Shown here in pieces: positions 1 through 6,935 of a DNA stretch of 25,358 nt (positions are counted from its first letter, which is position 1; each line of letters opens with the position of its first letter). The notes under the pieces are model-generated. The model did not search any database. It had not been told where the DNA came from and saw nothing but the letters and a program-made list of their open reading frames with translations. The DNA is from an uncultured Leptotrichia sp. Lineage in GTDB: Bacteria; Fusobacteriota; Fusobacteriia; Fusobacteriales; Leptotrichiaceae. The stretch spans positions 1 to 25,358 of the forward strand of contig CALEXX010000006.1 of the NCBI GenBank assembly GCA_937925095.1. The letters run 5' to 3'. A program made the position numbers and the translations under genes.

Positions 1-2
1 AT

Positions 3-395
3 TTTCAAGGATTTAAAACAGAAGATGTTGTAAATGAAATATTAAAAAGAGATCCAAATGTAGAATTATTAGACAGTGGTAAATATGGATCTAATAATGG
101 ATTTGACCATGTATTTAGAAATAAAAAAACTGGAGAAGTTTGGATACTTGATAGTAAACAGATTGCAAAATCAGGAAATATAAGAGTTTCAAATAAAGGT
201 GTAGATGGAACAAGATAGATGTCTCCTGATTGGGTTAGAGAAGTAAATAATAAATTAAAAACTAATAGTCCTGTAAGAAAAGCTATTAGAGAAGCAATAA
301 GTTCTAACAAATTAAATACAGGATTAGTTGGAGTAGATAAAAAAACAGGAGAGTTAATTTTTATTCCAACAAGAATTACTAATATAAAAAAATAA
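3..395 (+). pseudogene. 3' end of polymorphic toxin (PD-(D/E)xK-like nuclease tip), interrupted by in-frame TAG
   Basis: The gene enters from the left edge in frame 3 and runs to TAA at 393-395, with an in-frame TAG at 216-218. The translation before the stop contains GFDHVF followed about 20 residues later by ILDSKQ. This is the spaced D...D-x-K pattern of PD-(D/E)xK nucleases found at the C-terminal tips of CdiA/hemagglutinin-type toxins. After the stop the text continues as MSPDWV, and related toxins as I remember them carry a QMSxxW motif here, so the TAG most simply replaces CAG (Gln). The reading frame stays open for another 58 codons in the same style, which argues for one point change in a recent gene. 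An ATG follows the stop at 219 but has no ribosome-binding site. The upstream delivery part of the protein lies outside the window. A sequencing error or a genuinely shortened toxin are alternatives. The family assignment is from motif recognition only. Confidence 0.66.
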
Positions 396-413
396 TTAAG
401 AGAGGAAAAAACT

Positions 414-1298
414 ATGAAGAACATATTAGCAGGAGAGAAAAGATATGAAAAAGGGTATATAAAAGTTAGTCATGAATATTTAGATAAAGAGGCTGAAAAA
501 AGAAGATTAGAATATATATCAAATAAAAAAGGAGATCAGTTTGGATGTATGTGGACTCTTTCTAGTGATTATTGTGGTATATCATCTAAAAATTTATTAA
601 TAGAAAAAAATATTGAAAAACACAGATTAAATTGTTATATAGGTGGGAAATTGAGAATACTATCAACCAGTAGGTCAAGTATGCTTGTTACTCACCCAAC
701 TCAAATGTTTGAAATGTTTATGTCTAATAATCCGGATTTTATAACATTTTTCAAAAATAATATTGATATGATAATGCCTGATGATTACGATAGTGAAAAA
801 AACAAATATGGATATTTAAAAAATGATTATGGAACATTTTTCTTAATACGTGTAATTCTTCATGCAATAAGAGGAGATTTTGAAGAAGTCAAAAAAAGAT
901 GTGCCACATATTTGGAAAAGCCATTGAAAGACAGTTATTATAAATATGGAGAACTGCACTATGAATTTTTAGGTGCTCTGGCAGATAAAAATATTGATGG
1001 AATGAAAAAAGCAATAAATGGAATGATGGAACAGAAGGTGGCAAGAAAATTTTCAAATGATAACAATCCAAATTATGAATTTTACTTGCATGTATATGTC
1101 ATAATATATGCCAAAATAGCATTATATCATGGAATAGATTTAGAAATAGACCATGAAGTAGCACCAAAAGAATTGATAGACATAACACCTCTTGAAAAAT
1201 ACGAAGATCCGTATGATTTTATGAAAGATTTTGATTTGGCAACGGTAACTCCGAAAGAATGGAAGGAATGGAAAAATAGCTGGAATTTAAATTTTTAG
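414..1298 (+). CDS. Imm49-like immunity protein
   Basis: A 294-residue, soluble, mostly helical protein with no signal peptide or membrane segment. It starts 18 nt after the toxin reading frame ends, with AGAGGA at 399-404 as ribosome-binding site. The C-terminal half, with an alternation of helices around residues 140-240 (ALADKNIDGM, a repeated MMEQK-type helix, then a conserved-looking HGIDLEID plus P-x-E-L-I-D segment), resembles Imm49-type immunity proteins of polymorphic toxin systems. Such proteins bind and neutralise the cognate toxin tip in the cytoplasm. Its position directly downstream of a toxin C-terminus is the strongest support and would suit almost any immunity family. The gene is intact while the adjacent toxin frame carries a stop codon, so it may now protect only against neighbours' toxins. 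Family level is tentative; the role as immunity protein is likely. Confidence 0.6.
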   Translation: MKNILAGEKRYEKGYIKVSHEYLDKEAEKRRLEYISNKKGDQFGCMWTLSSDYCGISSKNLLIEKNIEKHRLNCYIGGKLRILSTSRSSMLVTHPTQMFEMFMSNNPDFITFFKNNIDMIMPDDYDSEKNKYGYLKNDYGTFFLIRVILHAIRGDFEEVKKRCATYLEKPLKDSYYKYGELHYEFLGALADKNIDGMKKAINGMMEQKVARKFSNDNNPNYEFYLHVYVIIYAKIALYHGIDLEIDHEVAPKELIDITPLEKYEDPYDFMKDFDLATVTPKEWKEWKNSWNLNF

Positions 1299-1316
1299 AG
1301 TAATATTATAAATTAG

Positions 1317-1354
1317 AGCTATCTCAAAATAATTAAGAGTTAGAGACAGTCCCA
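1317..1354. repeat. Short imperfect inverted repeat, MITE/IS-end-like
   Basis: GAGCTATCTCAAAA at 1317-1330 faces the inverted sequence GTTAGAGACAGTCCC at 1340-1354, which reads GGGACTGTCTCTAAC on the other strand. The two arms share the GxCTxTCTC core with a short spacer. The same kind of core occurs at 14401 and 22013 in longer palindromes. It could be a remnant of a MITE or insertion-sequence end between the toxin module and the secretion operon. No transposase is present. Confidence 0.35.
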
Positions 1355-1469
1355 AACAGGTAAGTAAGTTTAAAGTGTTGCATGCTACGGAAATAAATAT
1401 TATTTAGGCTTAAATATGGTAAAAAACCTATATTTTAAAAAATGAAATTTATTATTAATTAAAAATAAT

Positions 1470-1498
1470 TTGACAAATAATAAAAAATATAGTATAAA
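1470..1498 (+). promoter_or_regulatory. Sigma-70 promoter of the pseudopilus/secretion operon
   Basis: TTGACA at 1470-1475, a 17-nt spacer and TATAAA at 1493-1498 form a near-consensus promoter. It lies 39 nt upstream of the GspG-like start codon, whose ribosome-binding site AAAGGTGG is at about 1522-1529. All following genes to 6786 are co-directional with gaps of about 30 nt or less, so this promoter probably drives the whole operon. Confidence 0.8.
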
Positions 1499-1536
1499 TA
1501 ATTAAATAAAAATTAATAATAAAAGGTGGGGTTATT

Positions 1537-1938
1537 ATGAAAAGCGAGATAAAGAAAGAAAAAAAGTTTCAGAAGGGCTTTACTCTGGTTGAAGTTATTC
1601 TTGTTGTGGCCATAATTACAATAATATCGGCAATAGCAGTGCCACAGGTGGGAAAGTACCTGAATAAGGCAAACAGGAGTAAAATAATAGGGGCAATAGC
1701 GGAATTAAACAATTCATCAACATCTTGGAGCATCGATCACGGGGGAGATATACCAAATAGCTTACAGGACATATTCAATGAACAGGGAGATTTAAAAAAA
1801 CTTGGAATAGGAGCAGATAATAGCGGAAATTTCAAGATTGGAAATATTCATGGAAAAATTTTATACAGCAATGGAGAAGTATATGCAAAGATAGATTCCA
1901 ACAGCAAGGCATTTCCAAATGAGGAAATTAGAAAATAA
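1537..1938 (+). CDS. GspG/PilA-like major pseudopilin
   Basis: A 133-residue prepilin with a class III leader: a lysine-rich 14-residue prefix ending in KG, then FTLVE. The cleavage site is after Gly14, Phe is at +1 of the mature protein and the conserved Glu at +5 (residue 19). The hydrophobic helix runs to about residue 38 (IISAIAVPQVGKYL). The rest is a small soluble domain of about 95 residues without cysteines, which fits a GspG-type pseudopilin or short type IV pilin rather than a long major pilin. It should be processed by the peptidase encoded next, with which it overlaps by one base (TAATG at 1936-1940). As first gene after the promoter it is the expected most abundant subunit. Family is secure. 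Whether it builds a secretion pseudopilus or a surface pilus cannot be told from sequence. Confidence 0.85.
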   Translation: MKSEIKKEKKFQKGFTLVEVILVVAIITIISAIAVPQVGKYLNKANRSKIIGAIAELNNSSTSWSIDHGGDIPNSLQDIFNEQGDLKKLGIGADNSGNFKIGNIHGKILYSNGEVYAKIDSNSKAFPNEEIRK

Positions 1939-2411
1939 TGTCTGGTTTAAATGCAGTTCATATATTTGAAATTATTGAATATATTACTTTTTTTTATATA
2001 TGTATGACAGATATAAAAAAGAAAATAATACCTGACAGTGGTTTTGTAATACTTGTAATTACAGGATTATTAAAAGGTATGGTAAAAGGAAATGTGGAAG
2101 GATATTTTTTAGGAATGTGTGTCTATCCGATGCCGTTAATAATTCTGTATATACTGGAAGATTATTTTAAGAAGGAACTGATAGGATTTGGAGATATAAA
2201 GCTAATGATGGGAATTGGAGGAAATCTGGGATATAAAAATCTTGCAGAAATAGTAAAATTTTATCATGCAGTATATTTTCTTGCTGGAATTATGGCGATT
2301 CTATTTATACTTTATCTAAAATATAAAGGGAAAAAAGCTGAGTATATTCCTTTTGCCCCATTTCTTATTATGGGTTTTATCGTAAGGGTATTGGATATTC
2401 AAATATTATAA
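1938..2411 (+). CDS. Prepilin peptidase (A24 family, short form)
   Basis: A 157-residue polytopic membrane aspartic protease. Catalytic aspartates are visible as Asp25 in MTDIKKKIIPD and Asp86 in the GFGDIK (GxGD) motif. About five to six hydrophobic segments fill the rest. The N-terminal zinc/N-methyltransferase part of classical PilD/GspO (usual length about 250-290 residues) is absent, so it may cleave without methylating, as archaeal and some bacterial short forms do. Translation is probably coupled to the upstream pseudopilin through the TAATG overlap. Substrates should be the four prepilin-like proteins of this operon. Confidence 0.87.
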   Translation: MSGLNAVHIFEIIEYITFFYICMTDIKKKIIPDSGFVILVITGLLKGMVKGNVEGYFLGMCVYPMPLIILYILEDYFKKELIGFGDIKLMMGIGGNLGYKNLAEIVKFYHAVYFLAGIMAILFILYLKYKGKKAEYIPFAPFLIMGFIVRVLDIQIL

Positions 2412-2426
2412 GGGATGGATTTAATC

Positions 2427-2846
2427 ATGAAAAATAAAGGGGAAACGCTGGTTGAAAGTCTTTTATCCATATTTTTTGCTGTTATTGTCCTGACACCTGT
2501 TTCAAATCTGATTTTAAAGACCTTCAGAATTGACAGTAAAATTGACAGGAAAAATATTTTTAACATGGAAGCTGAAAATATGTCAGAAATATTAAAAACA
2601 AAAGATTATGCATTTCTGTACAGTCGCATTGGAAAATATATTATACAGAATAAAAATGACTTTTACAGTAAATTTGCAATAGAAGGAAAGTATCAGATGC
2701 TGAAGGAGAGCATCACTGAAAAAAGTCGTAATCTGGAAATAAAAGCAACGGAAAACTATTATCTGAATGAAAAAGGGGAAAAGGAATATATACTGGAAAT
2801 AATTATAGACGGGAAAAAGGATTATTATTTTCCTGAAATAAAGTAA
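2427..2846 (+). CDS. Minor pseudopilin (GspI/PilV-like)
   Basis: A 139-residue protein with a very short leader, MKNKG, followed by ETLVESLLSIFF. Glycine precedes the cleavage point, Glu is at +5 and a hydrophobic helix extends to about residue 28. The +1 residue is Glu instead of the usual Phe or Met. I chose ATG 2427 because AGGGATGG at 2411-2418 is correctly spaced from it; the earlier in-frame ATG at 2415 lies inside that ribosome-binding site. The soluble part is charged and not recognisable beyond the fold class. By operon position (after G and the peptidase, before J- and K-like genes) it most resembles GspI, but PilV is equally possible. Confidence 0.7.
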   Translation: MKNKGETLVESLLSIFFAVIVLTPVSNLILKTFRIDSKIDRKNIFNMEAENMSEILKTKDYAFLYSRIGKYIIQNKNDFYSKFAIEGKYQMLKESITEKSRNLEIKATENYYLNEKGEKEYILEIIIDGKKDYYFPEIK

Positions 2847-2858
2847 AAAAGGGGGATT

Positions 2859-3338
2859 ATGAAAGGGGATAAGGCGGGTAAAAAAACAGGAGGGTATCTG
2901 CTTCTTGAAATACTGATATGTATGCTCCTGTTTTCAGTAGTTGTATTTATAATTTCAGTATTTTTAAAAAGAACTGTAATGATAGAAAAGAAAAAGTCAA
3001 AAACTCAGAAATTGGAAGAAAATATCTACTTTCTCACAGATAAAATTTCTGAAGATATATTAAACAGGGACAGGGAAGTTTTTGAATATGAAGGAAGCAT
3101 TGATAATTTTCATATAAAAGGAAATTATGTTTTATTTAGAAAAGACAATTTATTTTATAAACTGGAATATACAAATAAGAAATTATACATATCAGAAGGA
3201 ATAAATCTGTTAAATCTTGGAAGCAGGACAGCTTTAGGAGAATATGAAAATCTGGAATTTAAAAAAGCGGATAGATTATTTATGATTGTGATGAAAAGAG
3301 GAAGTGATGAAGAAGTTAAGGTAATTAATTTAATGTAG
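2859..3338 (+). CDS. Minor pseudopilin (GspJ/PilW-like)
   Basis: A 159-residue prepilin-like protein. The leader ends in GG (residues 11-12) followed by YLLLE, placing Glu17 at +5, and the hydrophobic helix covers about residues 13-36. The C-terminal domain of about 115 residues is rich in beta-forming segments and begins with a charged helix, as in GspJ and PilW. It begins 12 nt after the previous gene with a GGGGGA ribosome-binding site. It is expected to sit in the tip complex with the neighbouring I- and K-like subunits. The J-like label rests on gene order and general shape. Confidence 0.66.
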   Translation: MKGDKAGKKTGGYLLLEILICMLLFSVVVFIISVFLKRTVMIEKKKSKTQKLEENIYFLTDKISEDILNRDREVFEYEGSIDNFHIKGNYVLFRKDNLFYKLEYTNKKLYISEGINLLNLGSRTALGEYENLEFKKADRLFMIVMKRGSDEEVKVINLM

Positions 3339-3350
3339 AGGGGGAATCTG

Positions 3351-3905
3351 GTGAAGAATAAAAAGAAGGGGGCAAGTCTTGTTTATGTTCTAATAATTTT
3401 GTCTGTAATTCTGACTTTTTCAACAGGATTTATCTATTTTGTGCATGAGCGTGGGAAAATAACTGTTTTAAGGGAGAAAAATGACAGGAGCAGGAAAATA
3501 TCAAACAGTTATATGGCAAGTATGGAGGATAAAACTGCTGAAAGATTGGAAAACAGGGGATTAAACATTAATGGAAATCAGGAAGTTATAAAGGGGAAAA
3601 GTGATTATTTCAATAAAAAGTTCATAATAAGTACATCTGGTCAGAATGAATTGAAAAGACTCCTGTTTTCAGATAATCATGAAGAAAGCATAGGGAACTT
3701 TAAAATAAAGGAAATAAAAGATTTTACAGGAAATGAGTATTTTCCTCCACTTGAAGAAAATACAGTTTACAATAATCTGAAAATAGTATATTTTAAGAAG
3801 GTTTTAGGGAAAGAAGTCAATTATAGGGAGGAGCTGGAATTTAAAAGGATAGATTCCATGACTGTGGAAATTCAGGAAAAGAATGGCGGGTTTGTTTTTA
3901 ACTGA
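3351..3905 (+). CDS. Minor pseudopilin lacking Glu+5 (GspK/PilX-like)
   Basis: A 184-residue protein starting at GTG 3351, preceded by AGAGGGGGA at 3338-3346. Its leader is a lysine-rich stretch to Gly7, then ASLVYVLIILSVILTF. The residue at +5 of the mature protein is Tyr, not Glu. Loss of Glu+5 is known for GspK, which caps the pseudopilus tip, and the long first gene-product helix and position after the J-like gene fit that. The protein is shorter than typical GspK (about 300 residues), so PilX-like is an alternative. The start codon has no better in-frame competitor. Confidence 0.63.
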   Translation: MKNKKKGASLVYVLIILSVILTFSTGFIYFVHERGKITVLREKNDRSRKISNSYMASMEDKTAERLENRGLNINGNQEVIKGKSDYFNKKFIISTSGQNELKRLLFSDNHEESIGNFKIKEIKDFTGNEYFPPLEENTVYNNLKIVYFKKVLGKEVNYREELEFKRIDSMTVEIQEKNGGFVFN

Positions 3906-3934
3906 AATATAAGAGGGAAAAATTGAGGTGAAAA

Positions 3935-5044
3935 ATGTTTGAGAAAATAAAAATTTATATGAGAAGTAAGGATAAAGTCTATATTTACATGAATGAAGAG
4001 ATTCTGTTTTTTGAAAATCAGGAATTATCTTCCATTCTTGAAAATTTAAGGGAAGAAAGTGAAACAGATGAAGAAATAGTTGTTTCAGCTATTCTTCACT
4101 ATCCTTATTTTTTATTTGAAGAAGATTTACAGGATAAAAATAACTTCATAAATAAAAATTTGAAATATATATGTAAAAAATATTATTTAAATCATATGGA
4201 AAACAGATATGTAAATCTATATATGGAAAGAAAACAGATAAATGATATAAAAAATATTTGTAGGCAAGCTGGTTTTAAGCTTATGGACATAAAAACAGAT
4301 TTTGATATAATTTACGGTTTTTCAAAGGAAGAAGATGTTGAAATATTACAGGTTGGGGAAATAAACAGTATAAGAATGCTGGTAAAAAATGAAAAAATAG
4401 AAGAGCTTGAAAAGCTTGATTTAAAACTGGAGGATATGGAAGACAGGGAAAATTTTGATTTTGGGGATATGAAAACTTTCTTTTGTGAAGAAGAGGACAT
4501 AAGGAATATTTTTCAAAATGAGGAACTGGAAAATAATATAAATTTTCTGAGTAAAAATAACCAGCTTGAGCTTGGAGATTTAAAAAATATAAAATTAAAA
4601 GATGTACTGGTTGTTGTTATTCTGATAGGAATCTATGTATTTTTAAATGGAATGATTCCTTTAGGGAAACAGGCTGAAAAAAATAATAATCTGAAGAAAC
4701 AGGTGAAAAGCCTAGAGTCTGAATATTTAAAGGAGAAGAATGAAAAACTTCCGGATTATTCAGAAGAACTGTCGAAATTAAATGAAATTGATAATGGAAT
4801 AAAAAGGAAGGAATATTACTCGTTTATAAAATTTCTGGTAGATAATAGCGTTAACGGAATAGATTATACTAAAGTGAAGTATGAGAATAAAAAATGGCTG
4901 ATACAAGGAGAAATAGAAAATTTTGATAATTTTGAAAAGTTTGAAAACAGTGTAAGAAAAAAATATGAAAATAGCGAACTTGGATATATAAAAGACAATG
5001 ATGAAACAACGGTTTTTGAATATACTGTAAGTGAGAAAGAATAA
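3935..5044 (+). CDS. GspL-like (PilM-PilN fusion type) inner-membrane assembly protein
   Basis: A 369-residue bitopic protein. Residues 1 to about 215 are cytoplasmic and acidic. One membrane span lies at about 223-242 (LVVVILIGIYVFLNGMIP). A coiled-coil stretch follows (about 245-285), and a small C-terminal domain ends with a beta-alpha-beta type pattern (about 290-365). This is the architecture of GspL, equivalent to fused PilM and PilN, which recruits the assembly ATPase and contacts GspM/PilO. I see no clear nucleotide-binding motif of the actin-like PilM fold in the N-terminal half, so that part is either very divergent or reduced. Ribosome-binding site TGAGGTG is at 3924-3930. The assignment depends on topology and on the neighbouring PilO-like gene. 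Confidence 0.6.
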   Translation: MFEKIKIYMRSKDKVYIYMNEEILFFENQELSSILENLREESETDEEIVVSAILHYPYFLFEEDLQDKNNFINKNLKYICKKYYLNHMENRYVNLYMERKQINDIKNICRQAGFKLMDIKTDFDIIYGFSKEEDVEILQVGEINSIRMLVKNEKIEELEKLDLKLEDMEDRENFDFGDMKTFFCEEEDIRNIFQNEELENNINFLSKNNQLELGDLKNIKLKDVLVVVILIGIYVFLNGMIPLGKQAEKNNNLKKQVKSLESEYLKEKNEKLPDYSEELSKLNEIDNGIKRKEYYSFIKFLVDNSVNGIDYTKVKYENKKWLIQGEIENFDNFEKFENSVRKKYENSELGYIKDNDETTVFEYTVSEKE

Positions 5045-5059
5045 TTTAGGAAGGTTGAA

Positions 5060-5599
5060 ATGGAAAAAATTAAAATAAAGAGAATTATACTGGTTCTGTT
5101 GCTTGTGCTGGGAATATTGGGATTAAATACCAAATATCAGAAATACAGGAATGAAAAAAATAACGAAAAACTGCTGAAGGAAAATAAAAAGGAACTAGAA
5201 GTGAAAATAGAAAATGTTATTTCAGAAAGGGAAGAACATAGAAAGGAAATACAGTCTGATTATGAACAGATTCAGATAATAACAGGGAAATTAGGATTAC
5301 TTTCAATGAAAAATGAGTCAGAATTTAAAAAGATGATTTATGTTTTTGCAAGGGAAAGTGGACTAAAAATGAATGAAATATCAAAATCTGAAATATTATG
5401 GGAGAGAAATGGGTATAAACTGAAATATATTCATTTCACATTGTATGGTTCACTAAATAATTTTGGAAAGTTTCTGTATTTTCTTAATAAAAGCAGAAAG
5501 TTCATAGACACTTCTAGAATGTATATTGACCTTACAGGTGAAGGATTTAAAATTTCTCTGGGATTTATTGAAAAGGGTAAAATAGCTGTAAAAAATTAA
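5060..5599 (+). CDS. GspM/PilO-like inner-membrane protein
   Basis: A 179-residue protein with one N-terminal membrane anchor (about residues 7-25), a charged coiled coil (about 28-75) and a C-terminal domain of about 95 residues containing a YGSLNNFGKFLYFLN segment. That segment is typical of the ferredoxin-like domain of PilO and GspM. It pairs with the preceding GspL-like protein and would form the periplasmic part of the platform. Ribosome-binding site AGGAAGG precedes ATG 5060 by 5 nt, and the gap to the gene before is 15 nt. Confidence 0.68.
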   Translation: MEKIKIKRIILVLLLVLGILGLNTKYQKYRNEKNNEKLLKENKKELEVKIENVISEREEHRKEIQSDYEQIQIITGKLGLLSMKNESEFKKMIYVFARESGLKMNEISKSEILWERNGYKLKYIHFTLYGSLNNFGKFLYFLNKSRKFIDTSRMYIDLTGEGFKISLGFIEKGKIAVKN

Positions 5600-5616
5600 T
5601 TGGGAAGGATAGAAAA

Positions 5617-6786
5617 ATGTTGTTTAGAAATAAATGGGATAAAATGAAGGTTCAAAAAAATGTAGTTATAATTTTTATGCTTTTTTTTACAGGAAATAAT
5701 ATTTTTTCAGAAAAAATAACAGATTATGTGAATAAAAAAGACGTACAGAATGTAAATAGAATATTTATTTACAGGGAAGAAAAAAGGCAGAAAAAAGAAG
5801 AACTGGAAAAGGAAAGTGTAAAAAATAAAGCCAAAGAAAATAATACAAAAACAGAAAAAACTGAAGAAAAAAATAACGGAAAAGAAACACCTCAGAAAAC
5901 AGTTAATGAGAAAATAGGGGAAGTGGAACTTGAATACAGGGATGTAAAGGAAATATCAGAAAAACTGGATGGATTGAGTGGATTTAAAATGGTGGGAATT
6001 GATAATAAGGTTATTCTTCACGGAGATGAAAAGAAAATGGAAGAAGTTAGAAGAATAATAAAAGACTTAGACAGGCCAAAAGAACAGGTAATAATAAAGG
6101 GAAGAATAATTGATACAAGCTCAAACCTTTTTGAAAGGCTCGGAGTAGACTGGAGTGCCAGCACTGATAACCAGACTCCGGCAAAAACTAGTCTTATAGC
6201 AAAGTTTTTAAATGGAGAGGTTTCCATCGGGTCAATTTTTTCAAGCGGAGGGAAGTTTCTGGGAGTTGATTTTAACCTTTTAAGAGAAAACGGAGATATA
6301 AAAATAGAGGCAATGCCTACTCTTATGATAATGGAAAACGAAGAAGGGGAACTCAAGGTTACAGAAGAGGTAATCGTAGGAGAGAAGAAAATAACAAAGA
6401 ATAATGAAGACTATATAGAGCCTATATTCTCAGAAGCTGGAATAGTTTTCAGGATACTGCCTGAAATTAAAAAAGTAAAAAATGAAAAGAAAATTCTGCT
6501 AAAAATAGATACGGAAATAAGTAATTTTAAGCTTACATCTAACTACAGCACCACATCAGGAGCAAAACAGAAAAATCAGACTAAAACAATTATCAGCCTA
6601 GATGACGGAGGGTCAACTTTTATAGGTGGCCTAAAACAGAATGTAAACAAGGAAACATTGAGAAAAGTTCCTTTTCTGTCAGCAATACCTATAATTGGAC
6701 CCCTCTTTAAATACAAAAGAAAAAACCATGAAGTAAGGGATATTTACATTGAAATAGAAGCTATAATCCAGAAGACAGAAAAATAA
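5617..6786 (+). CDS. Short secretin (GspD/PilQ family)
   Basis: A 389-residue outer-membrane pore subunit. Order of parts: signal peptide (about 1-31, hydrophobic VVIIFMLFFTG); a Lys/Glu-rich low-complexity linker (about 53-97); a single N-domain (about 103-150, VELEYRDVKEI through VRRIIKDLDRP); and the secretin core (about 152-389). The core has the typical lead-in EQVIIKGRIIDTS and the late motif LRKVPFLSAIPIIGPLF followed by IYIEIEA. It is much shorter than GspD or PilQ (usually 600-750 residues): I find no N0/TonB-like or AMIN domain and no pilotin-binding tail. ATG 5617 has GGGAAGGA upstream. The gene ends the operon and no clear terminator follows it. Confidence 0.88.
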   Translation: MLFRNKWDKMKVQKNVVIIFMLFFTGNNIFSEKITDYVNKKDVQNVNRIFIYREEKRQKKEELEKESVKNKAKENNTKTEKTEEKNNGKETPQKTVNEKIGEVELEYRDVKEISEKLDGLSGFKMVGIDNKVILHGDEKKMEEVRRIIKDLDRPKEQVIIKGRIIDTSSNLFERLGVDWSASTDNQTPAKTSLIAKFLNGEVSIGSIFSSGGKFLGVDFNLLRENGDIKIEAMPTLMIMENEEGELKVTEEVIVGEKKITKNNEDYIEPIFSEAGIVFRILPEIKKVKNEKKILLKIDTEISNFKLTSNYSTTSGAKQKNQTKTIISLDDGGSTFIGGLKQNVNKETLRKVPFLSAIPIIGPLFKYKRKNHEVRDIYIEIEAIIQKTEK

Positions 6787-6844
6787 AATATAGAAAGCCG
6801 TAATTTTTTTAATTTCCTCAAAATTATTAATGTAAAATTAATGA

Positions 6845-6869
6845 TATAATCTGAAATATATAGTATAAT
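6845..6869 (+). promoter_or_regulatory. Tandem -10 boxes upstream of heptose kinase
   Basis: Two exact TATAAT hexamers lie at 6845-6850 and 6864-6869 in the 149-nt gap before the kinase gene. Neither has a convincing -35 box; TTATTA at 6824-6829 is a weak candidate for the first. They suggest the kinase has its own transcription start in addition to read-through from the secretin operon. Confidence 0.4.
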
Positions 6870-6935
6870 ATAGGAACATAATTTTATAAATGCAAAGAAA
6901 AATAATTTAGACTAAGTTCAGAAAGAGGATAGAGT

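Noticed and set aside
219..395. Separate small gene starting at ATG 219 after the TAG
   Set aside because: There is no ribosome-binding site, and the translation simply continues the toxin domain.
1299..1536. CRISPR, tRNA or other RNA gene in the gap before the secretion operon
   Set aside because: There are no regular direct repeats and no cloverleaf. Only the short inverted repeat and the promoter are visible.
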